64,000 bases of DNA from Allokutzneria sp. NRRL B-24872 (GCF_002155965.1 NZ_MUMH01000042.1:1-64000), one strand, 5' to 3'; positions 1-11,168 are shown, counted from the stretch's first letter. Notes: generated from the letters alone by a model not told the origin. Numbers and translations are program-made.

Positions 1-746
1 AGGGTGGGGCGCTTGGGGGTGACGCCGTCGCCGGAGGAGACGCCCTTGGCGTGGCGCACGATCCACGGCCCGAAGTGGTTGCGCAGCCACGCGATCTCGG
101 CCGCGACCACGTTCTGCCACCTCGGCGCGGGCAGCGACGGCAGCGCGTCCCGCCACGTGCCGTCGGAGCCGGGCAGGCCGAGCCCTTCCGCCAGCGCGGC
201 GGCGATGCGCTCGTGGCCGAGGGAGTTCGCGTGCAGGCGGTCGTCGCTCCACAGCCGGGCGTCGGCGCAGATGGGCTCGCGGTCGACCTGCACGAGCGTC
301 GCGCCGGTGCGGCGGCACAGCACGCGCAGGCCGTCGTTGTAGGCGAGCAACCGCTTGCGGACGATCTTGGTGACCGGGGCGATCGGCGTCAGGTCGGGCA
401 TGGTGAAGGTGAGCACCCGCGCCCCCGCCGCGATCAGCGCGGTGTGCATGACCTGCAGGTTCGTCATGGTCTCGTGCAGCGAGTACTTCGGCCGGAGCAG
501 GTCGTTGGTGCCGGCGACGAGGGTTACCAGGTCGGGCTCCATGGCGAGCGCGGGTTCGAGCTGGTCGGCGCGCACGTGCTCGCTGGTCCGGCCGCGGATG
601 GCCAGGTTGGCGTAGAGCAGGTCGGGGTTGGCCTCGCCCAGCTTCTCGGCGAGGCGGTTCGCCCAGCCCCGGTAGCCACCCCGGCCGTCCGGGTCGTCGA
701 GGCCCTCCACCGTGCTGTCCCCGATGGCCACGTAGCGCTGAAACAC
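1..746 (-). CDS. SGNH/GDSL-family hydrolase (3' end outside the window)
   Basis: A serine esterase or lipase-like hydrolase of the SGNH fold. The N-terminus carries block I (IGDSTVEG, catalytic Ser in GDS), the middle carries block III (AGTNDLL), and block V (DRLHANSLGH, catalytic Asp and His) lies about 60 residues before the window edge. No signal peptide is seen, so a cytoplasmic enzyme is likely. The chosen GTG start gives VFQRYVAIGD and has GGAGGGG seven bases upstream; an in-frame GTG six bases earlier is too close to that site. The stop codon lies left of base 1, but the visible tail (GDGVTPKRPT) resembles the usual C-terminus of this actinobacterial family, so only a few residues are missing. 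It is divergent from the HxlR regulator. Substrate unknown. Confidence 0.85.
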   Translation of the reverse strand, partial: MFQRYVAIGDSTVEGLDDPDGRGGYRGWANRLAEKLGEANPDLLYANLAIRGRTSEHVRADQLEPALAMEPDLVTLVAGTNDLLRPKYSLHETMTNLQVMHTALIAAGARVLTFTMPDLTPIAPVTKIVRKRLLAYNDGLRVLCRRTGATLVQVDREPICADARLWSDDRLHANSLGHERIAAALAEGLGLPGSDGTWRDALPSLPAPRWQNVVAAEIAWLRNHFGPWIVRHAKGVSSGDGVTPKRPT

Positions 747-772
747 GAGCACACCCCTCCAACCAGCTCAGT

Positions 773-784
773 TCATCAAGATGA
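773..784. promoter_or_regulatory. Small inverted repeat between the SGNH and HxlR genes
   Basis: TCATC-AA-GATGA sits in the 45-bp gap between the two divergent start codons. HxlR-type dimers commonly bind short inverted repeats in such shared promoters, so this could be its own operator. The arms are only 5 bp, so chance is possible. Confidence 0.3.
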
Positions 785-791
785 CCCTAGT

Positions 792-1292
792 ATGACCCCG
801 ATGAAGCGGACTGCTCTGGGACGGATGCCCTGCTCGGTCGCCAGGACGATGGACCTGCTCGGCGACTGGTGGACACCGCTGGTGCTGCGCGAGGTGTTCT
901 ACGAGGTGCACCGCTTCGACGAGATCCAGCGCGTGCTGGGCATCGCGCGCAACACGCTGGCCGACCGGCTCGCCCGGCTGACGGCGGAGGGCCTGCTGGA
1001 CCGCGTCCCCTACCAGGACAAACCCGCGCGCCACGAGTACGTGCTGACGGAGAAGGGCCGGGACTTCTTCCCGGTGCTCGCGGCGATGGTCACCTGGGGC
1101 GACAAGTGGCTGACCAGCGAGGACGGCAAGCCCGTCGACCTCGTGCACTCGTGCGGCAGTGCCGCGCACGCCAGGACGGTGTGCTCGGAGTGCGGCGAGC
1201 CGTTCACCGCCGACTCGGTGCGCGCGCGGATGGGGCCGGGCTTCCCGGCCGAGCTGGCCGGGAAGCCCGAGGTTCAGGCCCGCTTCACCTGA
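792..1292 (+). CDS. HxlR-family winged-helix transcriptional regulator
   Basis: A 166-aa DNA-binding regulator of the HxlR/MarR-like class. Residues ~10-105 show the family pattern: an N-terminal Cys (MPCSVARTMDLLGDWWTP), the recognition helix around RFDEIQRVLGIARNTLADRL, and the wing near YQDKPARHEYVLTEKG. The C-terminal extension holds a CxxC (VCSECGEP), which together with two more Cys could bind zinc or sense redox state; that is inference. ATG at 792 is used; another in-frame ATG lies at 801. The gene is divergent from the SGNH hydrolase, the usual arrangement for HxlR proteins that control the neighbouring enzyme. Its last 8 bases overlap the 3' end of the pullulanase gene on the other strand. 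Confidence 0.88.
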   Translation: MTPMKRTALGRMPCSVARTMDLLGDWWTPLVLREVFYEVHRFDEIQRVLGIARNTLADRLARLTAEGLLDRVPYQDKPARHEYVLTEKGRDFFPVLAAMVTWGDKWLTSEDGKPVDLVHSCGSAAHARTVCSECGEPFTADSVRARMGPGFPAELAGKPEVQARFT

Positions 1293-3981
1293 CGAAGACC
1301 GCGACGGTGCGAGCCGGGATCTGCCCGACGCCGCGCTCCGTGCTTGCTTCCTTGACCGTCCGGTCGGTCCCCGCAGCCTGGATCTCGTGCAGCTTCCAGG
1401 GGATTCCCGGCGGCAGCAGCACGGACTGCGCGGTCGGCCTCGGGTTGATCACCACGAGCACGCCCTCGCGGTTGGGGTCCACGCCTGCGCCGACGAGGTC
1501 GTCGAGGTGCGCCACCACAACGCCCGCCTCGGCCTGCGGACCGGGATCGGGAAAGGACAGCTTCTGCTGCACGATCGCCTGGTCCTTCAACGTGAACAGC
1601 GGCGAGGACTTCCTGATCCGCAACAGGTCCACGGTGCGGTCCAACGAGGTCTGCATGTCCGAAGTGGACGGTCGGAGCGCAGGGTCGGCCAGTAGCGGCT
1701 TGGAGTACGGCCACTTGTCCTGGTTGTCGCGCGCAGGCGGAAGGCCTCCACCGAAGCCCGAAGTGCGCAGCGACGGGTCGTAGCGGTTGAACCAGTCGCC
1801 GGAGTCGTAGCTGTTGCGGTCCATGGACTTCGAGCGCAGGAACTCCGTGCCCGCGAGCACGAACGGCTGCCCTTGTCCGAGCAGGGTCGGGGCGAGCGCG
1901 ACCACCTGCATGCGGACGCGATCGGCCATCGAAGTGCCTTGCGGCAGCTTGAAAGCGAGCGTGTCGTACAGCGCCTCGTTGTCGTGCGCGTCGGAGTACG
2001 TGACCGCCTCGACCGGCGAAGCCGCGTAGCCCGCAGCGCTGCCGTTGTACGAAACGTCGCGGCCGTTGACGTCTTGTCCAGCGGTGGAACGGAAGCGGAA
2101 GTTCGCGCCGTTGCCCGCCATGCCGAGCTTCACGAGGTCGGTGTAGTTCGTCAGCCTCGCCGCCTGCTGTTCCGCAGAACCATTGGCAGGCGAACCGTTC
2201 GGCGTTCCGGCCAGCCCCGAGCCGAGCCCCTGCACACGCGGGTCACCGTCGAACGGGCCACCGCCGCGCACCGCGTCGCGAAGCCGATCGGAGAACGTGC
2301 CGACGCCGGTCCCGGCCATGTTGACCTGGCTGGCCTGCTCGAAGCGCGCGTTGCCCGCGACCTCGCCGAAGTCCCAACCCTCGCCGTAGAGGTGGACGCG
2401 CTTGCCGTCCACGCCGTCCTTCACCACGGTGAGCGCGTTCAACGCGGACCGCACCGCGAGGATGTTCGCCTTGGGGTGGTGGGCCATCAGGTCGAACCGG
2501 AAACCGTCCACTTTGTACAGGCGAGCCCATCGCACGACGGAGTCCACGACGAGCTTGCCCATCATGGCGTTCTCCGACGCGGTGTTCGCACAGCACGTGG
2601 AGTTCGCGACCGACCCGTCGTCCAGCAACCGTTGGTAGTAGCCGGGAACGACTCGGTCCAGCACGGAGTGCGCCGCGTTGCCGGAAGCCGCCGTGTGGTT
2701 GTACACGACATCCACCACAACGCGGTTACCGTTGTCGTGCAAGGACTTCACCATCTCGCGGTACTGCTTCGACCGCGCCCAGCCGGACTGCGCGTCGGGC
2801 GTGGCGTAGGAGCCCTCGGGCACGTCGTAGTGCAGCGGGTCGTAGCCCCAGTTGAAGCCGTCCTTCGCCGCGACCGCGCCGACGCACGCCTGCTGCTGGT
2901 CGGAGTCGGCGGGCAAGGACGCGAGGTCGCACGCGGGCTTCGCCTGGTCGGCGCGGCGCTCCGGGATCGTGGCGATGTCGAACGTGGGTTGGAAGTGGAC
3001 GGTGTCCATTCCCGCCTGCGCCAACCGCTTCAGGTGCTTCATGCCGATGGAGTCGCGGTGGGTGAAGGCTTTGTACGTACCGCGATCGTTATCCGGCACC
3101 GAGGAGTCGGCGATCGAGAAGTCCCGCACGTGCAGCTCGGTGATCGCGTGCTCGGTCGGATCGTCGCCGAGCCCCTTCGCCACATCGGCCTGCCAGCCGC
3201 CCGGCATCGTCCGCGCTTCGGCGAGGTCCGCAACCTGCGAACGCGTCGAGTCCACGCTCAGCGCAAGGGAGTACGGGTCGGTGACCGCGACCGTCTCCAC
3301 ACGCTGCGTCGCGGGCTGCCAGGCGGAAACCTCGAACTGGTAGTACTTGTCGCGCCAAGCACCCGTGCCCACCCACGATCCCGAAGCCGCGTCTCGCGCG
3401 AGGTCGAGCACCTGCGGCTGAGCGGAAACCGAGTCGAACAGGCGCAGCTTCACCGAGCGCGCGGTGGGCGCCCAGACCCGCAGAGTTGCTTGCGCACCAG
3501 AGAAGGTAGGCCCATACGTGCGCTGACTTGCTTGCGCCGCATACAGATCGTCGAGCACGCCCGCGATCTGCACGCTCGTCGCGTCCTTCAGCACCCCGCC
3601 TTCACGATGAGCGGCGACGACCTGGCCGCGCAGAGCCTCCGCCGCAGTCGCCGAGCTGGCGAGCTTGTAGACGGGTTTTCCGCGCAGGTGCGGGAACTTC
3701 GCCGCGATCCCGGCGGGCAACCCGTTCGGCTCCGGCCGCAACGCGATCGGCGTCCCGCCTTCGACGCGGCCGTTGACGACCTTGATCGAGCCCTGCGGGT
3801 CGTGCCGCAGCTCGTGTTCTCCGGCGGTCGTCGGTCCGTTCCACACGACGTGGTCGCGGCCGACCCAGATCGCCTTCGCCTTGGTCAGGTCCGTCTCGAC
3901 CGGAGCCGCTGCCGCCGGAACCGCGAAGAGCGCGGCGGTCACGGACGCAGCTAGCAACACGGCCAGCGGTCGCCGAGTCAT
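1285..3981 (-). CDS. pulA: Secreted pullulanase-type alpha-1,6-glucosidase (GH13)
   Basis: An 898-aa secreted debranching enzyme expected to cut alpha-1,6 links in pullulan or starch. A Sec signal peptide covers residues 1-~26 (RRPLAVLLAASVTAALF then PAAAA). A beta-sandwich or CBM48-like domain follows (~150-250). The GH13 barrel shows all four conserved regions: DVVYNHT (~424-430), GFRFDL with nucleophile D497, YGEGWDFGE with acid/base E534, and SDAHDN with D667. Region IV and the length fit pullulanases rather than alpha-amylases. The ATG at 3981 follows AAGGAGG by four bases; an in-frame TTG at 3999 has no ribosome site. A LacI-type palindrome covers the probable start of transcription, which suggests sugar-responsive repression. 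Confidence 0.93.
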   Translation of the reverse strand: MTRRPLAVLLAASVTAALFAVPAAAAPVETDLTKAKAIWVGRDHVVWNGPTTAGEHELRHDPQGSIKVVNGRVEGGTPIALRPEPNGLPAGIAAKFPHLRGKPVYKLASSATAAEALRGQVVAAHREGGVLKDATSVQIAGVLDDLYAAQASQRTYGPTFSGAQATLRVWAPTARSVKLRLFDSVSAQPQVLDLARDAASGSWVGTGAWRDKYYQFEVSAWQPATQRVETVAVTDPYSLALSVDSTRSQVADLAEARTMPGGWQADVAKGLGDDPTEHAITELHVRDFSIADSSVPDNDRGTYKAFTHRDSIGMKHLKRLAQAGMDTVHFQPTFDIATIPERRADQAKPACDLASLPADSDQQQACVGAVAAKDGFNWGYDPLHYDVPEGSYATPDAQSGWARSKQYREMVKSLHDNGNRVVVDVVYNHTAASGNAAHSVLDRVVPGYYQRLLDDGSVANSTCCANTASENAMMGKLVVDSVVRWARLYKVDGFRFDLMAHHPKANILAVRSALNALTVVKDGVDGKRVHLYGEGWDFGEVAGNARFEQASQVNMAGTGVGTFSDRLRDAVRGGGPFDGDPRVQGLGSGLAGTPNGSPANGSAEQQAARLTNYTDLVKLGMAGNGANFRFRSTAGQDVNGRDVSYNGSAAGYAASPVEAVTYSDAHDNEALYDTLAFKLPQGTSMADRVRMQVVALAPTLLGQGQPFVLAGTEFLRSKSMDRNSYDSGDWFNRYDPSLRTSGFGGGLPPARDNQDKWPYSKPLLADPALRPSTSDMQTSLDRTVDLLRIRKSSPLFTLKDQAIVQQKLSFPDPGPQAEAGVVVAHLDDLVGAGVDPNREGVLVVINPRPTAQSVLLPPGIPWKLHEIQAAGTDRTVKEASTERGVGQIPARTVAVFVR

Positions 3982-3995
3982 GCGACCTCCTTGTC

Positions 3996-4037
3996 GCAAA
4001 CTTTTGCAGCCTAAGAGCAGGGAAACCGCAGGTTTCC
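3996..4037 (-). promoter_or_regulatory. Promoter and LacI/MalR-type operator of the pullulanase gene
   Basis: On the minus strand a -10 box TAGGCT (4013-4008) is followed by GCAAA-AG-TTTGC (4007-3996), an inverted repeat where transcription should begin. The pattern resembles the MalR/AglR class of maltose regulators, but this is a likeness, not a match to a known site. A second perfect hairpin, GGAAACC-gca-GGTTTCC, lies at 4021-4037 near the -35 position. Binding at either would block the promoter. Confidence 0.5.
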
Positions 4038-4039
4038 AC

Positions 4040-4070
4040 GCCCGCCAAGCCAGATCAAGGCTTGGCGGGC
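4040..4070 (-). terminator. Hairpin terminator of the M64 peptidase gene
   Basis: GCCCGCCAAGCC and GGCTTGGCGGGC form a perfect 12-bp stem with a 7-nt loop, 28 bases after the M64 stop codon and upstream of the pullulanase promoter. No long T-run follows, as is usual in actinobacteria. Confidence 0.75.
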
Positions 4071-4097
4071 CGCAAAAGCTTGCTTACCCGATCGGCC

Positions 4098-6359
4098 TCA
4101 TCGCAGCGACGCGCACTGCCCGAGCGCCGCGCCGATCCCGGGAACCGGAGCCCCGAGGTTCGACGGCGCCGAAGCGTTCCCGGAGCACTGGATGACCCCG
4201 TGGACCAGGGTTCCGGCCAACACCGGCGCCCCGTTGTCCGCCAAGCGCACCAACCCGTTGACCCGACCGCCGACCACGGTCACCTCGCCCGCGGTGCCCC
4301 TGACCTCGACCGAGCCCGTGACGTTGCTGTCCAGCAGGTGCACGTTCGCCGCGCCGGAGGACGACACCGGGCCAACGATCGAGGAGCCGGTGGCAACCAG
4401 CGAAGCCCCAGCAGCCACGGTCACCGGCCCGATCACGTCGGCACGGTCGAGACACGTGACGCCAGAGCTGATGTTCAGCGGCCCCACGCGACGGCCCGTG
4501 ATCGTCGCGGTGCACGCGGGGGGCTCACGCAGCAGCGTCACGCCGAACTGCTCGGAACCGCCGATGTTGCCCGCAGGATCGATCGCACGGTACTCGATGG
4601 TGTGCTTGCCATACCCCGGCGGCACATCGTCCCAAGGGGACAGTCGCGGCTTGCCGAGCTTGCCGTAAACGAGGTCGTCGATGACGGTTCCGTTGGGAGT
4701 GAACAGGAACGGCTTCGACGCGTCAGTCGGCCAGCCGAAGTAGTTGAACCACCCGTCGCCGTTGGTGCGGAACTCGGGCACGACGAAGCCCTTGGCGTTG
4801 TCGGTCGCCGTGAGCCGCATGGTGAACGGGCCGTTGAACACGTACTCGGCGGGCTTGCCGGGCTTGTTGATGGTGAGCAACGGCTTGGACAGCTCCTGCC
4901 GCACAGTCGGCCCCGTGATGTCGACGGTCCAAGTCCGGGTGCGCTCCCCCACCGTCGCGGTGAGCGTGTGCTGCCCCTTCGCAACCCGGAGCGCGCCGAG
5001 ATCGAGATCGCGGCCGTCGACGGAGGTGCTGACCGGCTTGCCGTCGAGCTTCCACGTCACTTCAGGCTGCTGCGCAACAGGACGCGAGGTCTGCACGTAC
5101 ACGACATCCGTTGCGCCAACAGGACGATCGGTCGGCGTCGACGCGAGGAAGTCGACCGTGACGGGCTCGCGCGACGTGGTGATGGAGGTGTCCACGGACC
5201 ACGTCCGGCGCTTCGTCAACGCCGCGCGGATCGCGGGATCGCGGACGAACTCCGTCGGGTCGACCACGGTCGCGGTGAGCGCGTACTTGCCCGGAGCGAG
5301 CTTCAGCGCGGAGAGGTCGACCGCGCGACTTCCCTTGGTGTCCAAGGGTTTCCCGTCCAGCGTCCACGTGACGTCGAGCCGGTGGCTGACCGGGTGCTGC
5401 GGCTCCACCCACACCACGCGATCCGCCCCGATCGGCTTCGCGTCCGGCGTGCCGTCTTGGATGAGCGTGGTCTTCGCGGACAGCTTCTCGGTCATCCGCT
5501 CGCGGCTCGGCTGGTCGAAGTAGTAGCCGAGCGTCTTCATCATCGAGTGCGCGCTGGGCCGCCAAACCCCTTTGCTGGCATAGAGTCCGGCTTCGTAGCG
5601 ACCGATAACACCGCCCGACTCGCTCGGTTCACCGAGCCAGCGCCACCACTTCTTCTGCTGGTCCTTCATCTGCTGTTCGGTCAGCAGCGTGTGGTGCACC
5701 GAGCCCGGCTCGCCTCCGGCAAACGTCCCGCCGCGAACTCCGCGCTGGTAGTAGTCGTACTCGTCGTCGAGCTTGCCCAGTGAGTGCCCGAGTTCGTGCG
5801 GCGTGATGAGCGCGGACAACGCGTTCCCACCGGAGGCCGTCGCGTACGTCCCGCCAGCGCCGCCGTAGGTGTCGCTGTTCGCTATGGCCAGTAGCTGGCG
5901 GTTCGAGCCCGAGGTGCCCGTGACCAGATCGGCGTACCGGTTCACCGCCGCACTGTCCACTGTGAGCAGTCGCTGCACGCTCGATGTGTTGCAACCGCCC
6001 CAGAAACCCATGCGCAGCGGCGTTTTCTTCTGCGGCGACGTGAGGTTCGGGTCGCAGCTGACACCGGACTCCGGCGAAGCGACCTCCACCGTGTACACGT
6101 TGACGTAGCTGCGGTAGGACTTGAACGGCTCCAGCGTCCACATCACGTTGAGGTGCTTGTTCACGTGCTCGCGGAACTTCGGCAGCTCGGCTGCGGTGTA
6201 GCCGTCCGGCACGATCACCAGGTTGAAGCGCTTCGCCGGGTCGCCGGTGACCTGCACGGGCACGACGGTCCCCGGCGGGTCGGCGGCCTGGGCCTGCGCG
6301 GGCACCCCGCTCAGCACGATCGTCAACGCTCCGACAAGGCCCGCGATTCGGCTCAGCAC
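4098..6359 (-). CDS. Secreted M64-family metallopeptidase (IgA peptidase M64-like)
   Basis: A 753-aa exported zinc peptidase. The signal peptide is residues 1-~25 (ending AQAQAA). The catalytic domain (~35-300) has the M64 zinc motif HELGH at 188-192, extended as HELGHSLGKLDDEY with the third ligand Asp and the met-zincin-like spacing of this family. After the catalytic part come beta-rich repeats, probably Ig-like, around 310-620; each repeat carries a VTWKLDGKPV/VTWTLDGKPL type strand. A short beta-helix-like tail follows (TVVGGRVNGLVRL). The start is GTG at 6359, placed 7 nt after a -10-like TAGGCT without a ribosome site, so a leaderless message is likely. M64 peptidases are named for IgA cleavage, but the substrate in a soil actinomycete is unknown. 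Confidence 0.88.
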   Translation of the reverse strand: MLSRIAGLVGALTIVLSGVPAQAQAADPPGTVVPVQVTGDPAKRFNLVIVPDGYTAAELPKFREHVNKHLNVMWTLEPFKSYRSYVNVYTVEVASPESGVSCDPNLTSPQKKTPLRMGFWGGCNTSSVQRLLTVDSAAVNRYADLVTGTSGSNRQLLAIANSDTYGGAGGTYATASGGNALSALITPHELGHSLGKLDDEYDYYQRGVRGGTFAGGEPGSVHHTLLTEQQMKDQQKKWWRWLGEPSESGGVIGRYEAGLYASKGVWRPSAHSMMKTLGYYFDQPSRERMTEKLSAKTTLIQDGTPDAKPIGADRVVWVEPQHPVSHRLDVTWTLDGKPLDTKGSRAVDLSALKLAPGKYALTATVVDPTEFVRDPAIRAALTKRRTWSVDTSITTSREPVTVDFLASTPTDRPVGATDVVYVQTSRPVAQQPEVTWKLDGKPVSTSVDGRDLDLGALRVAKGQHTLTATVGERTRTWTVDITGPTVRQELSKPLLTINKPGKPAEYVFNGPFTMRLTATDNAKGFVVPEFRTNGDGWFNYFGWPTDASKPFLFTPNGTVIDDLVYGKLGKPRLSPWDDVPPGYGKHTIEYRAIDPAGNIGGSEQFGVTLLREPPACTATITGRRVGPLNISSGVTCLDRADVIGPVTVAAGASLVATGSSIVGPVSSSGAANVHLLDSNVTGSVEVRGTAGEVTVVGGRVNGLVRLADNGAPVLAGTLVHGVIQCSGNASAPSNLGAPVPGIGAALGQCASLR

Positions 6360-6492
6360 ATCGCCGAGCCTAGGTACGCGAGGCCGCCCCGCCTATCCCC
6401 CTCATGGCCCCTTCATGACGGAGTCCTACCGATCGGATCTGGACTTGGGCAGAGCGGGAGGGGTCCCGCGAATTCCGTGGTACCAAGCGGAA

Positions 6493-7371
6493 ATGAGGAC
6501 CCGTGCCAGTGTCACCCTGCTCGCCCTGGCCTTGTTCGCCACGGGCTGCTCGATCGCCAACCCGACCTCCAGCGAGGTGTCGTTGCAGTACGGCAACGGC
6601 CCCTTCGACTCGCGCAACTTCGTGGAGTGCGAGAACGACCTCGACTTCAGCGACGTCAACGACGACCACTACTACTACCCCGCCGGCCAGCGGGACTTCA
6701 CCTTCGGCGAGGGCGACGGCATCGACTCCGCTCCGCTGACCTCCACGACGCAGGACTCGCAGGAGATCAAGGTGACCGGCACGGTGAAGTTCACCCTGAA
6801 CACCGACTGCGCCGCGTTCACCGACCCCGGTGGCAAGAAGTGGCCCGGCGGCAAGCTCCAGATGTTCCACGAGCTGATCGCCTACAAGTACGACGCGGCC
6901 CCGGACGACGGCGGCGAGCAGATGAAGCCGGGCTGGACGTCCCTGCTGCGCAACTACGTCGGCGCCGCGCTGGACCGCGCGACCGACAACGAGGCGCTGA
7001 AGTACCCGTGGCAGAAGCTCTACACCGACGCCGCTTCCAAGGCGCAGTGGGAGAAGGACGTGCTCACGCAGCTGCCCGCCACGCTCAAGACGCTCACCCT
7101 CGGCGTGGAGCTGATCACGATCAACTCGGTGCTGCTGCAGAAGCCGAGCATCCAGCCCGCCCTCGTCCAGGGCCTCACCGACAAGCAGGCCGCCGAGCTG
7201 CGCAGCCAGGCCGCGGAGGTGGACAAGCAGGCCGCGGCGAACTTCCCCGGCGGCATCGCGGGCTACCAGCAGTACCAGCAGCAGCAGGCGGTGAACGAGG
7301 CGATCAAATCGGGCAAGGTCCAGGTCCTCCCGGTGCCCCAGGGCTCGCCCATCATCGTCCAGCCGAAGTGA
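6493..7371 (+). CDS. Lipoprotein with SPFH (band 7)-like domain
   Basis: A 292-aa predicted lipoprotein. The signal peptide and lipobox are clear (LLALALFATGC, lipid-modified Cys near residue 19), so the protein should be anchored outside the membrane. The body (~30-230) looks like an SPFH domain as seen in actinobacterial proteins: DHYYYPAGQRDFTF, a beta region VTGTVKFTLNTDC, then a helical part ending in a Gln/Ala-rich coiled coil (AAELRSQAAEVDKQAAANF) and QQYQQQQ. SPFH proteins scaffold membrane microdomains; an exported form is unusual and its partner is not visible here. ATG at 6493 is chosen because it begins the signal peptide directly; in-frame codons upstream add no sensible sequence. 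Confidence 0.65.
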   Translation: MRTRASVTLLALALFATGCSIANPTSSEVSLQYGNGPFDSRNFVECENDLDFSDVNDDHYYYPAGQRDFTFGEGDGIDSAPLTSTTQDSQEIKVTGTVKFTLNTDCAAFTDPGGKKWPGGKLQMFHELIAYKYDAAPDDGGEQMKPGWTSLLRNYVGAALDRATDNEALKYPWQKLYTDAASKAQWEKDVLTQLPATLKTLTLGVELITINSVLLQKPSIQPALVQGLTDKQAAELRSQAAEVDKQAAANFPGGIAGYQQYQQQQAVNEAIKSGKVQVLPVPQGSPIIVQPK

Positions 7372-7401
7372 GCGGAGTAGGGCATACGCCCAGCCTGGAC
7401 C

Positions 7402-7455
7402 CATGAGAGCGCTTTCATGAAAACCTTGACACGGCCGTGACGGGACGGTCAGGAT
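7402..7455 (+). promoter_or_regulatory. GH3 promoter with CebR/LacI-type operator
   Basis: The near-palindrome CATGAGAGCGCTTTCATG (7402-7419) has the GAGCGCT core of the CebR-type box TGGGAGCGCTCCCA that controls cello-oligosaccharide genes in Streptomyces. A strong -35 TTGACA lies at 7426-7431 and a -10-like CAGGAT at 7450-7455, spacer 18. The operator lies just upstream of the -35. The regulator is not encoded in the window. Confidence 0.65.
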
Positions 7456-7501
7456 CGGCGCCGCCGCCTCCTGACCGTGTCCCGCTCAAGATCGGATCGT
7501 C

Positions 7502-10132
<2,631 letters not shown>

Positions 10133-10135
10133 CCG

Positions 10136-10290
10136 GTACAGGAACTCGAAGCCAGCTTTCCGGCTGAGCGGCGGACCACCCCGCCGACAGCGCCCAAGTG
10201 GAAACTCCGGAACCGGAGCGGGGAGGTCCGAGGTGCGAGTCCCGGCCCGGCGAAAGCCGGTGTAGCTCAAGCAGAGCCCCCGTTTTTACT
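10136..10290 (+). other. Unassigned folded intergenic segment, possible structured RNA
   Basis: The gap after the GH3 gene is dense in short hairpins on the plus strand: AGCC..GGCT, GGCGG-accacc-CCGCC, CTCCG-GAAC-CGGAG, CCGGC-GAAA-GCCGG (a GNRA tetraloop, near 10252-10265) and GCTC-aagca-GAGC. An outer pair CGGGG/CCCCCG can close the last three, and a T5 run follows (10282-10286). Phrases such as GGTGCGAGTCCC and TGTAGCTCAA recall domain I of group II introns or tRNA arms, but no tRNA can be folded: the T-stem does not pair. It could be the 3' UTR of the GH3 mRNA, an intron relic or an independent RNA. Confidence 0.35.
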
Positions 10291-10291
10291 C

Positions 10292-10321
10292 AGAAGGGCC
10301 GGCCACACGGCTGGCCCTTCT
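10292..10321. terminator. Strong hairpin terminator
   Basis: AGAAGGGCCGGCC and GGCTGGCCCTTCT pair over 13 bp (one G-T) around an ACAC loop. It lies between the end of the GH3 transcript and the 3' end of the HEPN-type pseudogene, so it can serve both strands. Confidence 0.75.
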
Positions 10322-10325
10322 GCCG

Positions 10326-11168
10326 TTACAGAGGGAGGCCGCACCGGGCCGCAGCGTCCCGAAGTTGCACCTCTGTCAACGGGACAGCCTGGTAGTGGAA
10401 CCGGTGCCAGCCGACGAGCTTGCGCAGCCGATGCGGCTTCGCCGAGTCGACAGGGCCGTTCTCGCGAAAATCACGCACGGCCTCATCGGCCCACTGTTCC
10501 GGAGTCAACGCCGGAATGAGCATCGAGTTTGCCTGACGCGCAAGAACCTTCGTCGCAGCCAGGGTCAAGAAAAGCTCACCGACACCGAGCTCCACAATGT
10601 CACCGGCGACTAGGTCAACTGGAGAACGCCCCACCACTTTCTTCCACGCGGCAACCGCGCGCGTCCCCAGTTGCGCTGCCCTGTTCACCACTCAATGGTC
10701 GATCCTGCCCCCGCTGTGAATGGCGGCGTTGCGCATCTCGCGCAGCACGTGGAACTGCCGGACCGAGTCGACGTGGAACGTCCCACCGGTGATGTTCTGC
10801 AACTCGGAGTGCAGCCCAGCGGCACTGATGCCGCCTGCAGCGGCCCCGGTCGGCGCCACGCACGTCCTGAGGAAGTCCTCGTGGATGGCCAGCGCGTAGG
10901 GCACAGCCATCGTCCCCAGGTAGGTGTCCGCGTTCTGCAGCACCTCGCGAGCCTTGCCGGAGGTGAGGTTGAACCGCTGAATGTGATCAACCGTAGGGAA
11001 GATCGTCGGCAGCAGGTGCTCACAGCCCTCGGTGAGACTGAGGAAGTGCTCCGCAATGCGCGACCCCGCCAACAAACCCATCATGGCGCTGTTGGCGGAT
11101 TTGCGCACCTCTTCCTGACAACAATAGGCGTAGAAGTGAACAACGGGATCGCGTGGCGCGCGAATAAC
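10326..11168 (-). pseudogene. HEPN-like gene interrupted by an in-frame TGA
   Basis: Two open segments lie in the same frame and are separated by one TGA (10694-10692): 138 codons from the GTG at 11108, then 121 codons ending at 10326. The first ends in LREMRNAAIHSGGRIDH, which contains the HEPN RNase motif R-x4-H (RNAAIH); the second (VVNRAAQLGTRAVAAWKKVVGRSP) reads on as ordinary coding sequence. Codons are also open upstream of the GTG to 11168 with plausible coding content (DPVVHFYAYCCQEEV) but no start codon, so the 5' end may be lost as well. The simplest reading is a decayed HEPN-type gene, perhaps a defence or toxin ORFan. Readthrough of the stop, or use of the GTG right after it as a restart, cannot be excluded. 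Confidence 0.6.

Noticed and set aside
10200-10290. A tRNA or tmRNA-like gene read from GGTGCGAGTCCC and GCCGGTGTAGCTCAA
   Set aside because: The T-stem does not pair, the D-loop is too short and no anticodon arm can be built in either order.
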